DNA from: an uncultured Collinsella sp.
GTDB lineage: Bacteria; Actinomycetota; Coriobacteriia; Coriobacteriales; Coriobacteriaceae
Length of the DNA: 64,000 bases
NCBI GenBank assembly: GCA_900539035.1
Contig: UQAU01000005.1
Coordinates: 1-64,000, forward strand
Direction of reading: 5' to 3'
Each line of letters begins with the position of its first letter. Position 1 is the first letter of the stretch. The translations under genes and the position numbers were made by a program. Of this stretch, positions 1-8,717 are shown piece by piece. Under the pieces are notes generated by a model. That model was not told the DNA's origin. It worked only from the letters and a program-made list of their open reading frames with translations, and made no database searches.

Positions 1-1
1 A

Positions 2-30
2 AAGGGCGCTGACCTTCTGGTCGCGCCCTT
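2..30 (-). terminator. Bulged stem-loop at left edge
   Basis: An 8-bp arm AAGGGCGC pairs with GCGCCCTT, extended by GACC/GGTC around a TTCT loop with one bulged base. Read on the minus strand it ends in a short T run cut off by the window edge. It would fit the end of the queA transcript. Confidence 0.45.
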
Positions 31-76
31 GAAGTTGAACGTCAGATTGTCCAAATGCGGCCCGCGCAGCGTCGAG

Positions 77-107
77 TAGTTACGCGGTTCATAGAGCCGC
101 GTAACTA
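77..107 (-). terminator. Perfect 11-bp hairpin at queA stop codon
   Basis: TAGTTACGCGG (77-87) pairs perfectly with CCGCGTAACTA (97-107), and the queA stop codon lies inside the stem. There is no T tract, so this may be an RNA-stabilising 3' hairpin rather than a true terminator. Confidence 0.4.
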
Positions 108-1316
108 ACAAATGAGCATCGCGTCGCCAAAGCTGAAGAAGCGATAACGTTCTTCGATGGCAGCGGCGTAGGCATCCATGATCTGGTCGCGGGTGGCAAG
201 CGCGCTCACGAGCATCATGAGCGTGGAGCGCGGCACATGGAAGTTCGTGATCAGCGCATCGACCACGTGATAGGTCGAGCCGGGCATGAGGTAGAGCTGC
301 GTCGTGGCGTTCTCGCGCACCACGATGTCACCGCGGCCAAGTGTATCGGCCCCGTCCTCGCGGCCCTCAAAATAGCGCGCCGTCACGGCCGGATCGGACA
401 CCGGTGCCTCAGCGTCAAAGGCGCTTTCGAGCGAGCGCACTGCGGTGGTACCGACAGCAATCACGCGGTGCCCCTCAGCCTTCGCCTTATGCACGGCGTC
501 GACAACCTCCTGCGACACGTGGTAGCGCTCGGTGTGCATCACGTGCTGCGTAGGGTCGTCCTCCTCCACCAAGCGGAAGGTATCGATGCCCACCTCGAGC
601 TCGACGGCGGCAAACTTGGCACCCTTGGCCTCGATAGCGGCCATGAGCTCAGGAGTAAAATGCAGACCCGCCGTAGGAGCAGCGGCCGAGTGCTCCTCCT
701 TCATGGCGTACACGGTCTGGTACTTCTCGGGATCGCCTTCGTAATCGGTAATGTAGGGCGGCAGCGGCACGTGGCCAGCCGCATGGATGGCCTCGTCGAG
801 CGTGCGCGGCTCGCCGGCAGCATTGCAACCGGCCGGCTCAAAGCGCACCAGACGGCCACCGCGGCTATCGGTGACAAAGTCGATGACCTCGGCCGTCAGC
901 ACCACGGGCGCGCCCTCGGGCGCATGGGCGCCACCGGCGCGATACTCAATCTGAGCACCGGGCTTCAGACGCTTGCCCGGCTTGACCAGACACTCCCAAA
1001 CATGGCCCAGCGGGTCAACATCCTCGCGGCGCTTGAGCAGCAGCGTCTCGACCACGCCACCCGAGCCCGTTTTGCGACCGATCAGACGAGCCGGCATCAC
1101 GCGCGTCTGGTTGATGACGAGTACGTCGCCCGGCTCGATATAGTCGATGATGTCGCGGAAGATGCGGTGTTCAACGGTACCGCCGTGCTCCAGCGGCGTT
1201 CCTGTCTCGGAGCCTTTGCGATCAACCACCAGCAGGCGGCAGGAGTCGCGCGGCTCGGCAGGAGCCTGGGCAATCAGTTCCTCAGGAAGGTTGTAGTCAA
1301 AATCATCGGTACGCAT
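105..1316 (-). CDS. queA: S-adenosylmethionine:tRNA ribosyltransferase-isomerase QueA
   Basis: QueA transfers and isomerises the ribosyl group of SAM onto 7-aminomethyl-7-deazaguanine in tRNA (Asp, Asn, His and Tyr isoacceptors), giving epoxyqueuosine. The 403-residue product begins MRTDDFDYNLPEELIAQ, the typical family N-terminus. It also contains the conserved stretches VMPARL, HSAAAPTAGLHFT, GTTAVRSLES and TNFHVPRSTL. An upstream in-frame GTG at 1331 is less likely, because AGAGG sits five bases before ATG 1316. It lies downstream of the argF operon, separated by a strong hairpin. queH, which finishes queuosine, is about 6 kb away on the same strand. Family identification is secure. Confidence 0.96.
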   Translation of the reverse strand: MRTDDFDYNLPEELIAQAPAEPRDSCRLLVVDRKGSETGTPLEHGGTVEHRIFRDIIDYIEPGDVLVINQTRVMPARLIGRKTGSGGVVETLLLKRREDVDPLGHVWECLVKPGKRLKPGAQIEYRAGGAHAPEGAPVVLTAEVIDFVTDSRGGRLVRFEPAGCNAAGEPRTLDEAIHAAGHVPLPPYITDYEGDPEKYQTVYAMKEEHSAAAPTAGLHFTPELMAAIEAKGAKFAAVELEVGIDTFRLVEEDDPTQHVMHTERYHVSQEVVDAVHKAKAEGHRVIAVGTTAVRSLESAFDAEAPVSDPAVTARYFEGREDGADTLGRGDIVVRENATTQLYLMPGSTYHVVDALITNFHVPRSTLMMLVSALATRDQIMDAYAAAIEERYRFFSFGDAMLIC

Positions 1317-1334
1317 CTTTGCCTCTTTCACAAA

Positions 1335-1365
1335 GCGCGTCAGTCGAAAAAATCGACTGACGCGC
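1335..1365 (-). terminator. Perfect 12-bp hairpin between argF and queA
   Basis: GCGCGTCAGTCG (1335-1346) and CGACTGACGCGC (1354-1365) form a perfect stem around an A-rich (minus strand T-rich) loop. It lies between the stop of argF and the start of queA. It probably ends the arginine operon, although the T tract after the stem is short. Confidence 0.6.
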
Positions 1366-1450
1366 GCATCATTCTCCCCTGTATCCTATCAGCTTGTTGA
1401 GAGAAAAATAGTATGGCAAACAGATTTGCGACTGTTTTCTCAACGCCCCG

Positions 1451-2461
1451 CTACTTAAGCGTTGCGTACATCACCGCCTTAATCGTATGCATGCGATTCT
1501 CCGCTTCTTGGAAAACACGAGACTTATCGGACTCAAAAACCTCGTCCGTGACTTCCATTTCGGTAACTCCAAACTTCTCAGCAATTTCGGCACCAACAGT
1601 AGTATTAGTATCGTGGAAGCTCGGAAGGCAGTGGAGGAAAATCGCCTCGGGCTTTGCCATAGACATCACCTCAGCGGTCACGCGATACGGCGACATGAGC
1701 TTAATGCGGCTTTCCCACAGCTCTGCGGGCTGACCCATGCCAACCCAAACATCCGTGTAAATTACATCGGCATCACGAGCGCCTTCCTCAATATCCTCTG
1801 TAATGGTAATCGTCGATCCATGCTCGGCCGCAATACGACTACATTCTGCAAGGAGTTCAGGATCATAGGATGTAGCCCCCTCCGAATTTCCCCCGATTGG
1901 GCCGCAAGAACAGTAGTTAATGCCGAGCTTAGCGCAAATGACCATGAGCGAATCAGCGACGTTTCCGGCCGCCTTACCAAAAAATGTAAGTTTCCTGCCC
2001 TTAATCTCTCCAAACTCTTCACGCATGGTCAGAATATCGGCAAGCACTTGAGTCGGGTGAAATTCAGTAGTCAGCCCATTCCAAACGGGAACCCCAGCTT
2101 TTGCAGCAAGCTCCTCAACCTTCGCCTGTTCAAAGCCGCGGTATTCAATTCCGTCATACATGCGGCCAAGGACGCGAGCCGTGTCCTCAATCGACTCCTT
2201 TTTGCCCATCTGGGACGAGCCCGGATCCAAATAAGTTACACCCATGCCAAGGTCAAGTGCACCAACTTCGAAGGCGCAGCGAGTACGCGTGGAAGTCTTC
2301 TCAAATAGCAAAACAATATTCTTGCCTTCAAGGTATTTATGCGGAACACCGGCACGCTTCATGTTTTTGAAGTTAGCAGAAAGCTCAAGCAGATACTCAA
2401 TCTCTTCCGTCGTGTAATCAAGCAGCTTCAGAAAACTGCGCCCAGCGATATTAACACCCAT
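1451..2461 (-). CDS. argF: Ornithine carbamoyltransferase
   Basis: This enzyme interconverts ornithine plus carbamoyl phosphate with citrulline plus phosphate. As the last gene of an operon with arginine deiminase and a likely antiporter, it probably works catabolically as ArcB. The carbamoyl-phosphate motif STRTR and the ornithine-site motif HCLPSFHD are both intact. The 336-residue product from ATG 2461 starts MGVNIAGRSFLKLLDYT, matching family N-termini. ATG 2470 has no gap after the GGGAG element, while 2461 is nine bases from it. Base composition is less GC-rich than most of the window. No carbamate kinase gene (arcC) follows. The enzyme call is certain; the catabolic direction is inferred from context. 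Confidence 0.95.
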   Translation of the reverse strand: MGVNIAGRSFLKLLDYTTEEIEYLLELSANFKNMKRAGVPHKYLEGKNIVLLFEKTSTRTRCAFEVGALDLGMGVTYLDPGSSQMGKKESIEDTARVLGRMYDGIEYRGFEQAKVEELAAKAGVPVWNGLTTEFHPTQVLADILTMREEFGEIKGRKLTFFGKAAGNVADSLMVICAKLGINYCSCGPIGGNSEGATSYDPELLAECSRIAAEHGSTITITEDIEEGARDADVIYTDVWVGMGQPAELWESRIKLMSPYRVTAEVMSMAKPEAIFLHCLPSFHDTNTTVGAEIAEKFGVTEMEVTDEVFESDKSRVFQEAENRMHTIKAVMYATLK

Positions 2462-2493
2462 ATTCGCCATCTCCCATCACAGTGGATTTGCAA

Positions 2494-3738
2494 CTAAATA
2501 TCTTCGCGCCAGAAGGGCATGCTCATGCAGCGCGGGCCGCCACGACCGCGGGACAGTTCCTCGGAGGGAACGACCAAAAGTTCCAAACCGTTCTTGTAGA
2601 GCTCATCATTTGTGACAACATTGCGCTCGTAAACACAGACTTTACCAGGAGCAACGGCAAGAGTGTTCGACCCGTCGTTCCACTGCTCGCGAGATGCCTC
2701 AACCATATCGCCGGCACCGCACTCAATAAGCTGCACCTTCTCCACGCCAGTAGCCATTTCAAGAATATGTTCAAGCGTGTCATCAATCTCTTGAACAGCG
2801 ACCATTCCCTCAGAGTCACCACGAGTCAGACGATAAACACGAAGGGTCTCAAAAATACCGGGATAAACTGTGAACTTATCGAAATCCACCATGGTGCAAA
2901 CGGTGTCAAGATGCATGTAAGCATAGCCGTTGGGGATTTTAATAGCGTAAACGGTATCGATCTCAGAATTCCCAGATCCCCAGAACAAATTCTTTGCAAG
3001 CTCCTCAATCGCAGCCGCCTCAGTTCGCTGGCTAATTCCAATAGCCAAGGTATGAGCGTTAATGTTAAGCACATCACCGCCCTCGATATGCCAGGGCTTC
3101 TTATGGTCGTACCAAATCGGAGTCCCTGCATAATCGGGATGGTATTTGAAAATCGCTTCATAGAAGGGCACTTCACGATCTCGCTGTTTCCAATACATAT
3201 GGTGAAGCAGAACGCCTTTGCCCACGGAAGCAAGAGGATCGCGAGAGAAATATGAACTCGGAAGAGGCTTCAACACCAAATCATCGGGGTTCGCATCCTC
3301 ATTATCCATCATACTAAGCGTAGTCGAAACGCGAGGCAGCTCAAGGTCACGATAACGATACCCCCCCATAGCCTCAAGTACAAACTGATACGAATCTGAA
3401 ATAGCGTCGAGCTTTTCACGAACAGCCTGCTCAAGCATAGGATTGACAATCCCGCTCTCAGCCATAAATGTATCGGTAAACTCAGCGCGAGCCGAGGGGC
3501 ATGCATCCAGCGCTTCAGCAACGAGTTTCTCCATATAGAGAACCTCAACACCTTCGCTCCTTAGAAGATCCGCAAAGGCATCATGCTCCTTTTGAGCCAC
3601 ATCAAGATAGAAACAGTCGTGAATCCAGACATCCTCGAACTCTTCTGCCTTTACGTTCACAAGGTCACGACCGGGGCGGTGAAGCACAACTTTTTTGAGC
3701 TTACCAATCTCGCTGTGTACATTCAGTCCTTTAGACAT
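2494..3738 (-). CDS. arcA: Arginine deiminase
   Basis: It hydrolyses arginine to citrulline and ammonia, the first step of the arginine deiminase pathway. The 414-residue protein has the full catalytic set: SRDP, the WHIEGGD block, the MHLDT histidine motif, and the nucleophilic cysteine (about residue 404) in RCMSMPFWRED near the C-terminus. It sits between the antiporter gene (28 bp upstream) and argF (about 30 bp downstream), so the three look like one transcript. A second, divergent arginine deiminase lies at 5463-6713. The function is very well supported. Confidence 0.97.
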   Translation of the reverse strand: MSKGLNVHSEIGKLKKVVLHRPGRDLVNVKAEEFEDVWIHDCFYLDVAQKEHDAFADLLRSEGVEVLYMEKLVAEALDACPSARAEFTDTFMAESGIVNPMLEQAVREKLDAISDSYQFVLEAMGGYRYRDLELPRVSTTLSMMDNEDANPDDLVLKPLPSSYFSRDPLASVGKGVLLHHMYWKQRDREVPFYEAIFKYHPDYAGTPIWYDHKKPWHIEGGDVLNINAHTLAIGISQRTEAAAIEELAKNLFWGSGNSEIDTVYAIKIPNGYAYMHLDTVCTMVDFDKFTVYPGIFETLRVYRLTRGDSEGMVAVQEIDDTLEHILEMATGVEKVQLIECGAGDMVEASREQWNDGSNTLAVAPGKVCVYERNVVTNDELYKNGLELLVVPSEELSRGRGGPRCMSMPFWREDI

Positions 3739-3766
3739 TCCTGTTACTCCATTTCAGCCATGAAAC

Positions 3767-5209
3767 CTACAGGGCAATAAGTCCCGAGATTGCCACGAAT
3801 ACGATATTGATGAGTGACACGACCAAGAAGAATTTCCAAACGGTCTTCCACCACTGGCCAAGCTTGATCTTGCACACGCCCAAACCCGCTACAAGAATGG
3901 CGCTAGTAGGACAGATCAAAGACATCGTCGCGCTACCCATGGAGAGAGCCCACACGGCAGCCTCGGGATTAAGGCCCATGAGTTCGGTCAAAGGTCCAAA
4001 AATGGGAGCGGTCAGTGCTGCAAGCCCAGATGAGCTGGGAACCAGAATCGCCAGGAGGTTCTCAACCGCATAAAGAAGCGTAGTAAAGAGAACCGCCGGG
4101 ATGCCGCCCAGACCAGTGGCGAGCGCATTGAGGATGGTATCGATGATCATGCCGTCAGAGGCAATGACAAGGATGCCACGCGCAAGTCCAACGACAATTG
4201 CCGAGAAAGCAAAGTCAGCGATACCCGCAACAAATTCCTGAGCGATGACATCCTGACTAAAGCCTGCAATAACACCAGCCAACAGGCCCATGGCCAAAAA
4301 GACCGCAGAAATCTCGTTCATATACCAGCCCTGGGTCACAAGTCCCCAGATGATAAGGCACATTCCAGCGATAAATACCGCAAGCACGCCTTTTTGACGA
4401 CCCGTAAATTCCGCGTCAAGGGCAGATTCATCGGCAGCGAACTCGACTTTCTTGGCGATATCATCCTCAAATGTGATCGATGACTCAGGGTTCTTCTTTA
4501 CCCTTCGTGCATAGAGGACAACCCAAGTAATTGCAACGGCGGTCAAAACAACCCAGGCAATCATACGCAGCCACAGCTGGGGGTTGCCCTGAATACCAAG
4601 AATACCTTGCGCAATGAGAACATTAAACGGATTAATTGTTGAGGCGATGTAGCCCGTGCGCGCTCCAACGAACACGACCATGAACGCCGTCATCGAGTCG
4701 AAGCCCATAGCCATCATAATTGGCATGAAGATCGCAAAGAACGGGAGAGTTTCTTCCGCCATGCCAAAGCTCGTTCCGCCCAATGCAAAGAGAACCATCG
4801 CAATAGGAATAATTAGAATGTCTTTGTTCTTAAAGCGGCGAACGACACGACCCATTCCGCTCGTGATAGCGCCCGTTTTAGTAATAACCTGGAACGAACC
4901 GCCCACAATCAAGATGAATGCAACGACCTCAATTGCCTCTTGTATACCGCGCGTTGGAGCCTGAAGAACATCGAAGACGCCTTGTCTGAGATCTACTTCA
5001 TCCCCGGTTTCCTCGTCAATATATGTCTTTTCACTCTGCTCATACGTACCTGCGACAGTGACTTCACGACCGTTCACCTCCTGACGCTGATAGGACCCAG
5101 AGGGAACAATCCACGTGAGAACAGCGAAGATGACCATAAGTGCAAAGATGATCGCATATACGTGCGGGACCTTGAACTGCTTGATGCCTTTCGAACTTTC
5201 CGCTGCCAT
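3767..5209 (-). CDS. YfcC-family transporter, probable arginine/ornithine antiporter
   Basis: This 480-residue membrane protein of the YfcC/DcuC-like carrier superfamily has around a dozen hydrophobic segments. One near the N-terminus (about 17-36) is followed by a charged extracytoplasmic loop (about 40-80). Family-like motifs include GGTSFGMAEETLPF and a serine/glycine-rich SSSGLAALTAPIFGPL. It is first in the operon before arcA and argF with a strong AAGGAGGAG ribosome site. Some streptococcal arc operons use a YfcC-type protein as the arginine-ornithine exchanger, so that role is inferred here. Other amino-acid or dicarboxylate substrates cannot be excluded from sequence. Confidence 0.85.
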   Translation of the reverse strand: MAAESSKGIKQFKVPHVYAIIFALMVIFAVLTWIVPSGSYQRQEVNGREVTVAGTYEQSEKTYIDEETGDEVDLRQGVFDVLQAPTRGIQEAIEVVAFILIVGGSFQVITKTGAITSGMGRVVRRFKNKDILIIPIAMVLFALGGTSFGMAEETLPFFAIFMPIMMAMGFDSMTAFMVVFVGARTGYIASTINPFNVLIAQGILGIQGNPQLWLRMIAWVVLTAVAITWVVLYARRVKKNPESSITFEDDIAKKVEFAADESALDAEFTGRQKGVLAVFIAGMCLIIWGLVTQGWYMNEISAVFLAMGLLAGVIAGFSQDVIAQEFVAGIADFAFSAIVVGLARGILVIASDGMIIDTILNALATGLGGIPAVLFTTLLYAVENLLAILVPSSSGLAALTAPIFGPLTELMGLNPEAAVWALSMGSATMSLICPTSAILVAGLGVCKIKLGQWWKTVWKFFLVVSLINIVFVAISGLIAL

Positions 5210-5462
5210 ATCTCCTCCTTCATTCCTTTTCCCATCTATCCAGCTGGCACCATAAATGTATGAGGTTGCTCAGCGGTGGTCGGCCAACCATCGCCATCGT
5301 GTCGCTTTTCACCTATGAACGGCAGCTAAAGTGACGTTATTAATCAATCTGATATTTAAAATTGATGTTATTTATCAATTACATACGTCTTTTAACTTTT
5401 CCGCAACACAACAAGGAACCTGCCTTAGCCTTATATAAAAACCAGCAGGACAGGAGACAGAC
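5210..5462. promoter_or_regulatory. AT-rich divergent promoter region with paired direct repeats
   Basis: This is the control region between the arc operon (minus) and the second arginine deiminase (plus). GTTATTAATCAAT (5336-5348) and GTTATTTATCAAT (5367-5379) are direct repeats, 12 of 13 bases identical, starting 31 bp apart, or about three helical turns. The second also forms a dyad with ATTGAT at 5361-5366. A TTATAT element near 5431 could be a -10 box for the plus-strand gene. The pattern looks like a regulator binding to one face of the helix. The adjacent repressor at 6716 is the obvious candidate, by inference only. Confidence 0.55.
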
Positions 5463-6713
5463 ATGCAAGGCGTACACATAACAAATGAAATCGGTCATTT
5501 AAAAGCCGTACTTGTCCATCGACCAGGAGCTGAAACACAAAACTACCCTGATGCCGACTTCAGCCAAGTTTTCTCCCTGCGAAAATGGAGCGGTCGTTTT
5601 GACCTCGACAAAGCAATATATGAGCACGATTCCATGGTTCAATTGCTTGAGAAACATGGCGTAGAAACCATTGAAATTAGGGACCTTCTCGAAGACTCAC
5701 TTGAAACTGAGCCCCAATCACTTAATTATTTTATTGATGACTACCTCCGTTGCAGTGGGGCAACAGGCAGAGAGTTCCTCGAGACAATAACCCAGCTGTT
5801 TGAGAACGCTAAGAACACCCAGGAATTGGTGAATATAGTACTTAACGGCATTCGCTTTGGAGACACTGAGCTATGTTCAAACCAGTCGGAAACACTACGG
5901 GCGCTCGTGCACGAGCAATTTGACCCCGCCTCGCTCTTGGTCAATCCCCTCAACACGCTTTTTTTCACTCGTGATCCTGCTGTGGTAGTCGGAGACGGCA
6001 TCATCCTAAATCATATGTATTGGCCTGAGCGTGATCGTGAGGTCGCCTTATACCGGCAGATATTCACCCACCACAAGATCATGGGAGAAACCCCAGTATG
6101 TGATTTGAACAGGAGTAGTTACCATATCGAAGGCGGAGACATTCTTGTTATCAGTGCTAAGACAATATTAGTTGGAATCTCTGACCGAACTGAACCCGCC
6201 GCCGTCGAGTCACTTGCCAAAGAGCTCCTGACCTCAAATAAATTCCAGACCACTGAGCTAATTGCGATTCGAGTCCCCTCTGACGGGCTGCGTATCCACC
6301 TCGATACGTTCATAAGTAGAATTGATCACGACGCGTTCCTCATCGATCGTGAGATATGCAATGCCGTTGATGCATACAGCATTCAACTAAAACGATCCGG
6401 AAAGGGCCTTACGATCACTCCTATCGATCGCACGATTCCGGAAATACTCTCTGCAGCCTGTTGCGAACCAATAAAAGTAATTGACTGCGGAGGCGGGAAT
6501 CAAACCGCCTACGAAAGAGAGCGCCGGAACAACGCAACGTCTATCCTTGCGCTCTCGCCAGGAAAACTATGCGTATATGAAGAAAACGTTTGGACCAACG
6601 AAGCGCTTGAGAAAGCAGGAATGGAATTATTCCCGTTATCCATTGACGAGCTCACCAAAGGCTATGGTGGCACAAACTGTCTATGCCTCCCTCTGTGGCG
6701 AGAGGATCTATAG
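5463..6713 (+). CDS. Second, divergent arginine deiminase
   Basis: This 416-residue arginine deiminase family protein retains the catalytic motifs: FTRDP, YHIEGGD, IHLDT and the terminal nucleophile cysteine (about 406) in CLCLPLWRED. It is clearly divergent from the operon copy, notably in the N-terminal third. It is the most AT-rich gene of this part of the window. It is transcribed away from the arc operon and is followed after 2 bp by a repressor gene, so the pair is probably co-expressed. It has an AGGAGA ribosome site. It may serve a different expression condition (for example acid stress) or a guanidino substrate other than arginine. The fold is certain, the substrate probable. Confidence 0.9.
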   Translation: MQGVHITNEIGHLKAVLVHRPGAETQNYPDADFSQVFSLRKWSGRFDLDKAIYEHDSMVQLLEKHGVETIEIRDLLEDSLETEPQSLNYFIDDYLRCSGATGREFLETITQLFENAKNTQELVNIVLNGIRFGDTELCSNQSETLRALVHEQFDPASLLVNPLNTLFFTRDPAVVVGDGIILNHMYWPERDREVALYRQIFTHHKIMGETPVCDLNRSSYHIEGGDILVISAKTILVGISDRTEPAAVESLAKELLTSNKFQTTELIAIRVPSDGLRIHLDTFISRIDHDAFLIDREICNAVDAYSIQLKRSGKGLTITPIDRTIPEILSAACCEPIKVIDCGGGNQTAYERERRNNATSILALSPGKLCVYEENVWTNEALEKAGMELFPLSIDELTKGYGGTNCLCLPLWREDL

Positions 6714-6715
6714 CC

Positions 6716-7372
6716 ATGGGCTTCGGGGCAAATATTCGTAAACTCCGCACCATGGAGCATCTTGGTCAGGCGCAACTTGCAGAGATGTTGGGGGTATCTA
6801 AAGAGACCGTTTGTCGTTGGGAAAAAAGTCGGTATGCCCCCCGTGAGCGCCATATTGAAAAGTTACAAACGCTCTTCGGTTGCACCCGCGATGAACTTGT
6901 TGGCGAGGAAAACGGTTTGGCCGTAAAACTCGCAAATAAAAGAATCGTCACCGACGAAGACCCTGCTATCCACGAAATGGAGGGCGCATTTCCCGTCATC
7001 GATATCGAATCGCAAAAGCGCCGCATCACGCACAGCCAACAAAATGTTTGCGCGCCCGTAGACGTAGCCAAGCGTCACCCACATAGCGTTTTCGTTAAAA
7101 TCAAAGGTGACGAAATGTCCCGCATTTACCCTCCCGGCAGCTTACTACTTGTCGATACAACCGCAAAGCCTTGGAACGGCTGTGCTGTATTGGCGCTCGC
7201 AGACGGTAAAACACCGGTAATTAGGCGATTTGCAGAAGGAAACGACATGATTGTGCTGTCGTCCCATTCTTATGCAACAGCAAGTCCGGATCTGATGTTT
7301 AACAAACGGAGAATTAGGATCATAGGAGTCGTCGTTTGGTATCAAGCAAGCCATGATCACACGCTTAATTAA
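6716..7372 (+). CDS. XRE-HTH repressor with catalytically degenerate S24 (LexA/CI-like) domain
   Basis: The 218-residue protein has an N-terminal XRE helix-turn-helix (about 1-60; QAQLAEMLGVSKETVCRWEK) and a C-terminal S24 peptidase fold (about 120-210). In LexA and lambda CI the nucleophile is the serine of a G-x-S-M motif. Here the matching text is KGDEMSRIYPPGS, with glutamate in that place. The general-base lysine of T-x-K-K is replaced in PVIRRF. Self-cleavage is therefore unlikely, and the domain probably dimerises or senses a ligand. ATG 6716 is chosen because GAGAGGA precedes it, inside the end of the preceding arginine deiminase gene. It is a likely local regulator of the arginine genes. 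Confidence 0.85.
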   Translation: MGFGANIRKLRTMEHLGQAQLAEMLGVSKETVCRWEKSRYAPRERHIEKLQTLFGCTRDELVGEENGLAVKLANKRIVTDEDPAIHEMEGAFPVIDIESQKRRITHSQQNVCAPVDVAKRHPHSVFVKIKGDEMSRIYPPGSLLLVDTTAKPWNGCAVLALADGKTPVIRRFAEGNDMIVLSSHSYATASPDLMFNKRRIRIIGVVVWYQASHDHTLN

Positions 7373-7432
7373 ATCGACTTTCCCAAAAACGACCGTACCG
7401 CACAGACAGCTCAAAGCCCCAGCCCAAATGAA

Positions 7433-8008
7433 CTACTTTTTGGCGGCTTTGCGCTCGTCGCGGATGCGGGCGCGGTCCATGGCCGCCTCGACAGCCGAGA
7501 AGCGGCAACCACAGTAGTTCTGTCGATACATGCCAAGCTCGCGCGAACGGCGTGTCGCCTCGGGGTAATACGGGCGAAAATCGCGAATCACCGGGGTGAG
7601 CCCATGTGCCGCCGCCAAGCGCTCAAGCACGTCATTGCAGGTATCGAACAGCTGGTACGGCGAGACGGCGAGCGTCGTGCCCACAAACTCAAACCCGCGC
7701 TCCTGGGCCACGCGGCACGCCTCGGCCAAGCGCAGGGCATAGCACGCGCGACAGCGACGAGGCCGATCGGCACCCAGCGGTGCCACGCCGGTCTCCCAGC
7801 GATCGCGGTCCTCCCCCGCCTCGATAAGCTCGATGTCGCCATCGGCACACCACCGGCGCAGCTCGTCCAAACGCCGTTGCCATTCATCGTGAGGCTGAAT
7901 ATTGGGGTTGGTCCAGCAAATCGTGGGCTCAAACCCCTCCTCGCACAGCAGGCGAACCGGCTCAAGCGAGCATGGTGCACAGCACGCATGCAGCAACAAC
8001 GACTTCAT
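7433..8008 (-). CDS. queH: Epoxyqueuosine reductase QueH
   Basis: QueH is the oxygen-independent, iron-sulfur enzyme that reduces epoxyqueuosine in tRNA to queuosine (it replaces QueG in many anaerobes; formerly DUF208). The 191-residue product shows the diagnostic cysteine motifs: HACCAPC at residues 7-13, CRACYALRL in the middle, and YCGCRFS near the C-terminus. ATG 8008 is chosen because GAGGAG is six bases upstream; ATG 8014 abuts that element. It follows the DUF3267 gene after about 10 bp on the same strand. With queA upstream in the window it covers the last two steps of queuosine formation. Confidence 0.93.
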   Translation of the reverse strand: MKSLLLHACCAPCSLEPVRLLCEEGFEPTICWTNPNIQPHDEWQRRLDELRRWCADGDIELIEAGEDRDRWETGVAPLGADRPRRCRACYALRLAEACRVAQERGFEFVGTTLAVSPYQLFDTCNDVLERLAAAHGLTPVIRDFRPYYPEATRRSRELGMYRQNYCGCRFSAVEAAMDRARIRDERKAAKK

Positions 8009-8018
8009 CGACATCTCC

Positions 8019-8585
8019 TCACCCAAAAAAGCGCACGCCAAAGGACGTATCCTCGCAGGCGACAATGCGGCGGTCGCGCAAAATGGTCCGCACGTAATAC
8101 CAGTCGCCTACACAGCCCGACAAATGCAAGCCGGCCGCCAAGTAGCACAGCAGCGGATAGCCCGAAAACGCAAACCCCAGGGCAAGCGTTGTCGTCACAA
8201 CAACCGTCGGTGCCAGGCAAACCGCCACGTACCGCCGGCGAGAATACACAACGCCTTCGGCGCAGGCATAAATCATGCACGTCTCACGGTTCGCTCCAAA
8301 AGTCACGTGCGCACCCGCGGGCGCAAACAACTTAAAGAACGCTGCATGCACCAGCTCGTGCACGGCAAATGACGCCGCAGAAACCGCAGCCAAGCCGACT
8401 ATCCAGCCCACGACCGCCGTCCAACCGCCCGCGTCAGCCGCATCCAGGTCCGCGGGTCCGCCCAGCAGCATAAACACCGGCACCAGGCACACGGCAAATG
8501 CGCCAAGCACGGCCATCCCCCACACAAAGCAGGCGTGCAGAAAATCCTCGTCTTCAAACGCATGTATGTTGGAAATCTCATTCAT
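8019..8585 (-). CDS. DUF3267 family membrane zincin-like protein
   Basis: A 188-residue integral membrane protein with several hydrophobic helices (about 24-44, 55-75, 110-135 and 138-158) and an HExxH-type site, HELVH at about residue 75, typical of DUF3267 putative membrane metalloproteases. Substrate and role are unknown. It precedes queH closely and may share its transcript, but no functional link is evident. The ribosome site before ATG 8585 is weak. Confidence 0.75.
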   Translation of the reverse strand: MNEISNIHAFEDEDFLHACFVWGMAVLGAFAVCLVPVFMLLGGPADLDAADAGGWTAVVGWIVGLAAVSAASFAVHELVHAAFFKLFAPAGAHVTFGANRETCMIYACAEGVVYSRRRYVAVCLAPTVVVTTTLALGFAFSGYPLLCYLAAGLHLSGCVGDWYYVRTILRDRRIVACEDTSFGVRFFG

Positions 8586-8717
8586 AGCATCTTAGGATAG
8601 CGCCCCTGCCACGTACCCGTCAGCATGTGCGATAATGTCGAACGATATGCACGAATTGACCACCGCGCCGCCGAGCCCCGCGCCCGGCCGCGCTCTCACC
8701 ATATGCGAAGGAGTCCC

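Noticed and set aside
1451..3738. Expected carbamate kinase (arcC) in the arginine deiminase operon
   Set aside because: No such gene is present between argF and queA or elsewhere in the window; the pathway must finish elsewhere or carbamoyl phosphate is used otherwise.
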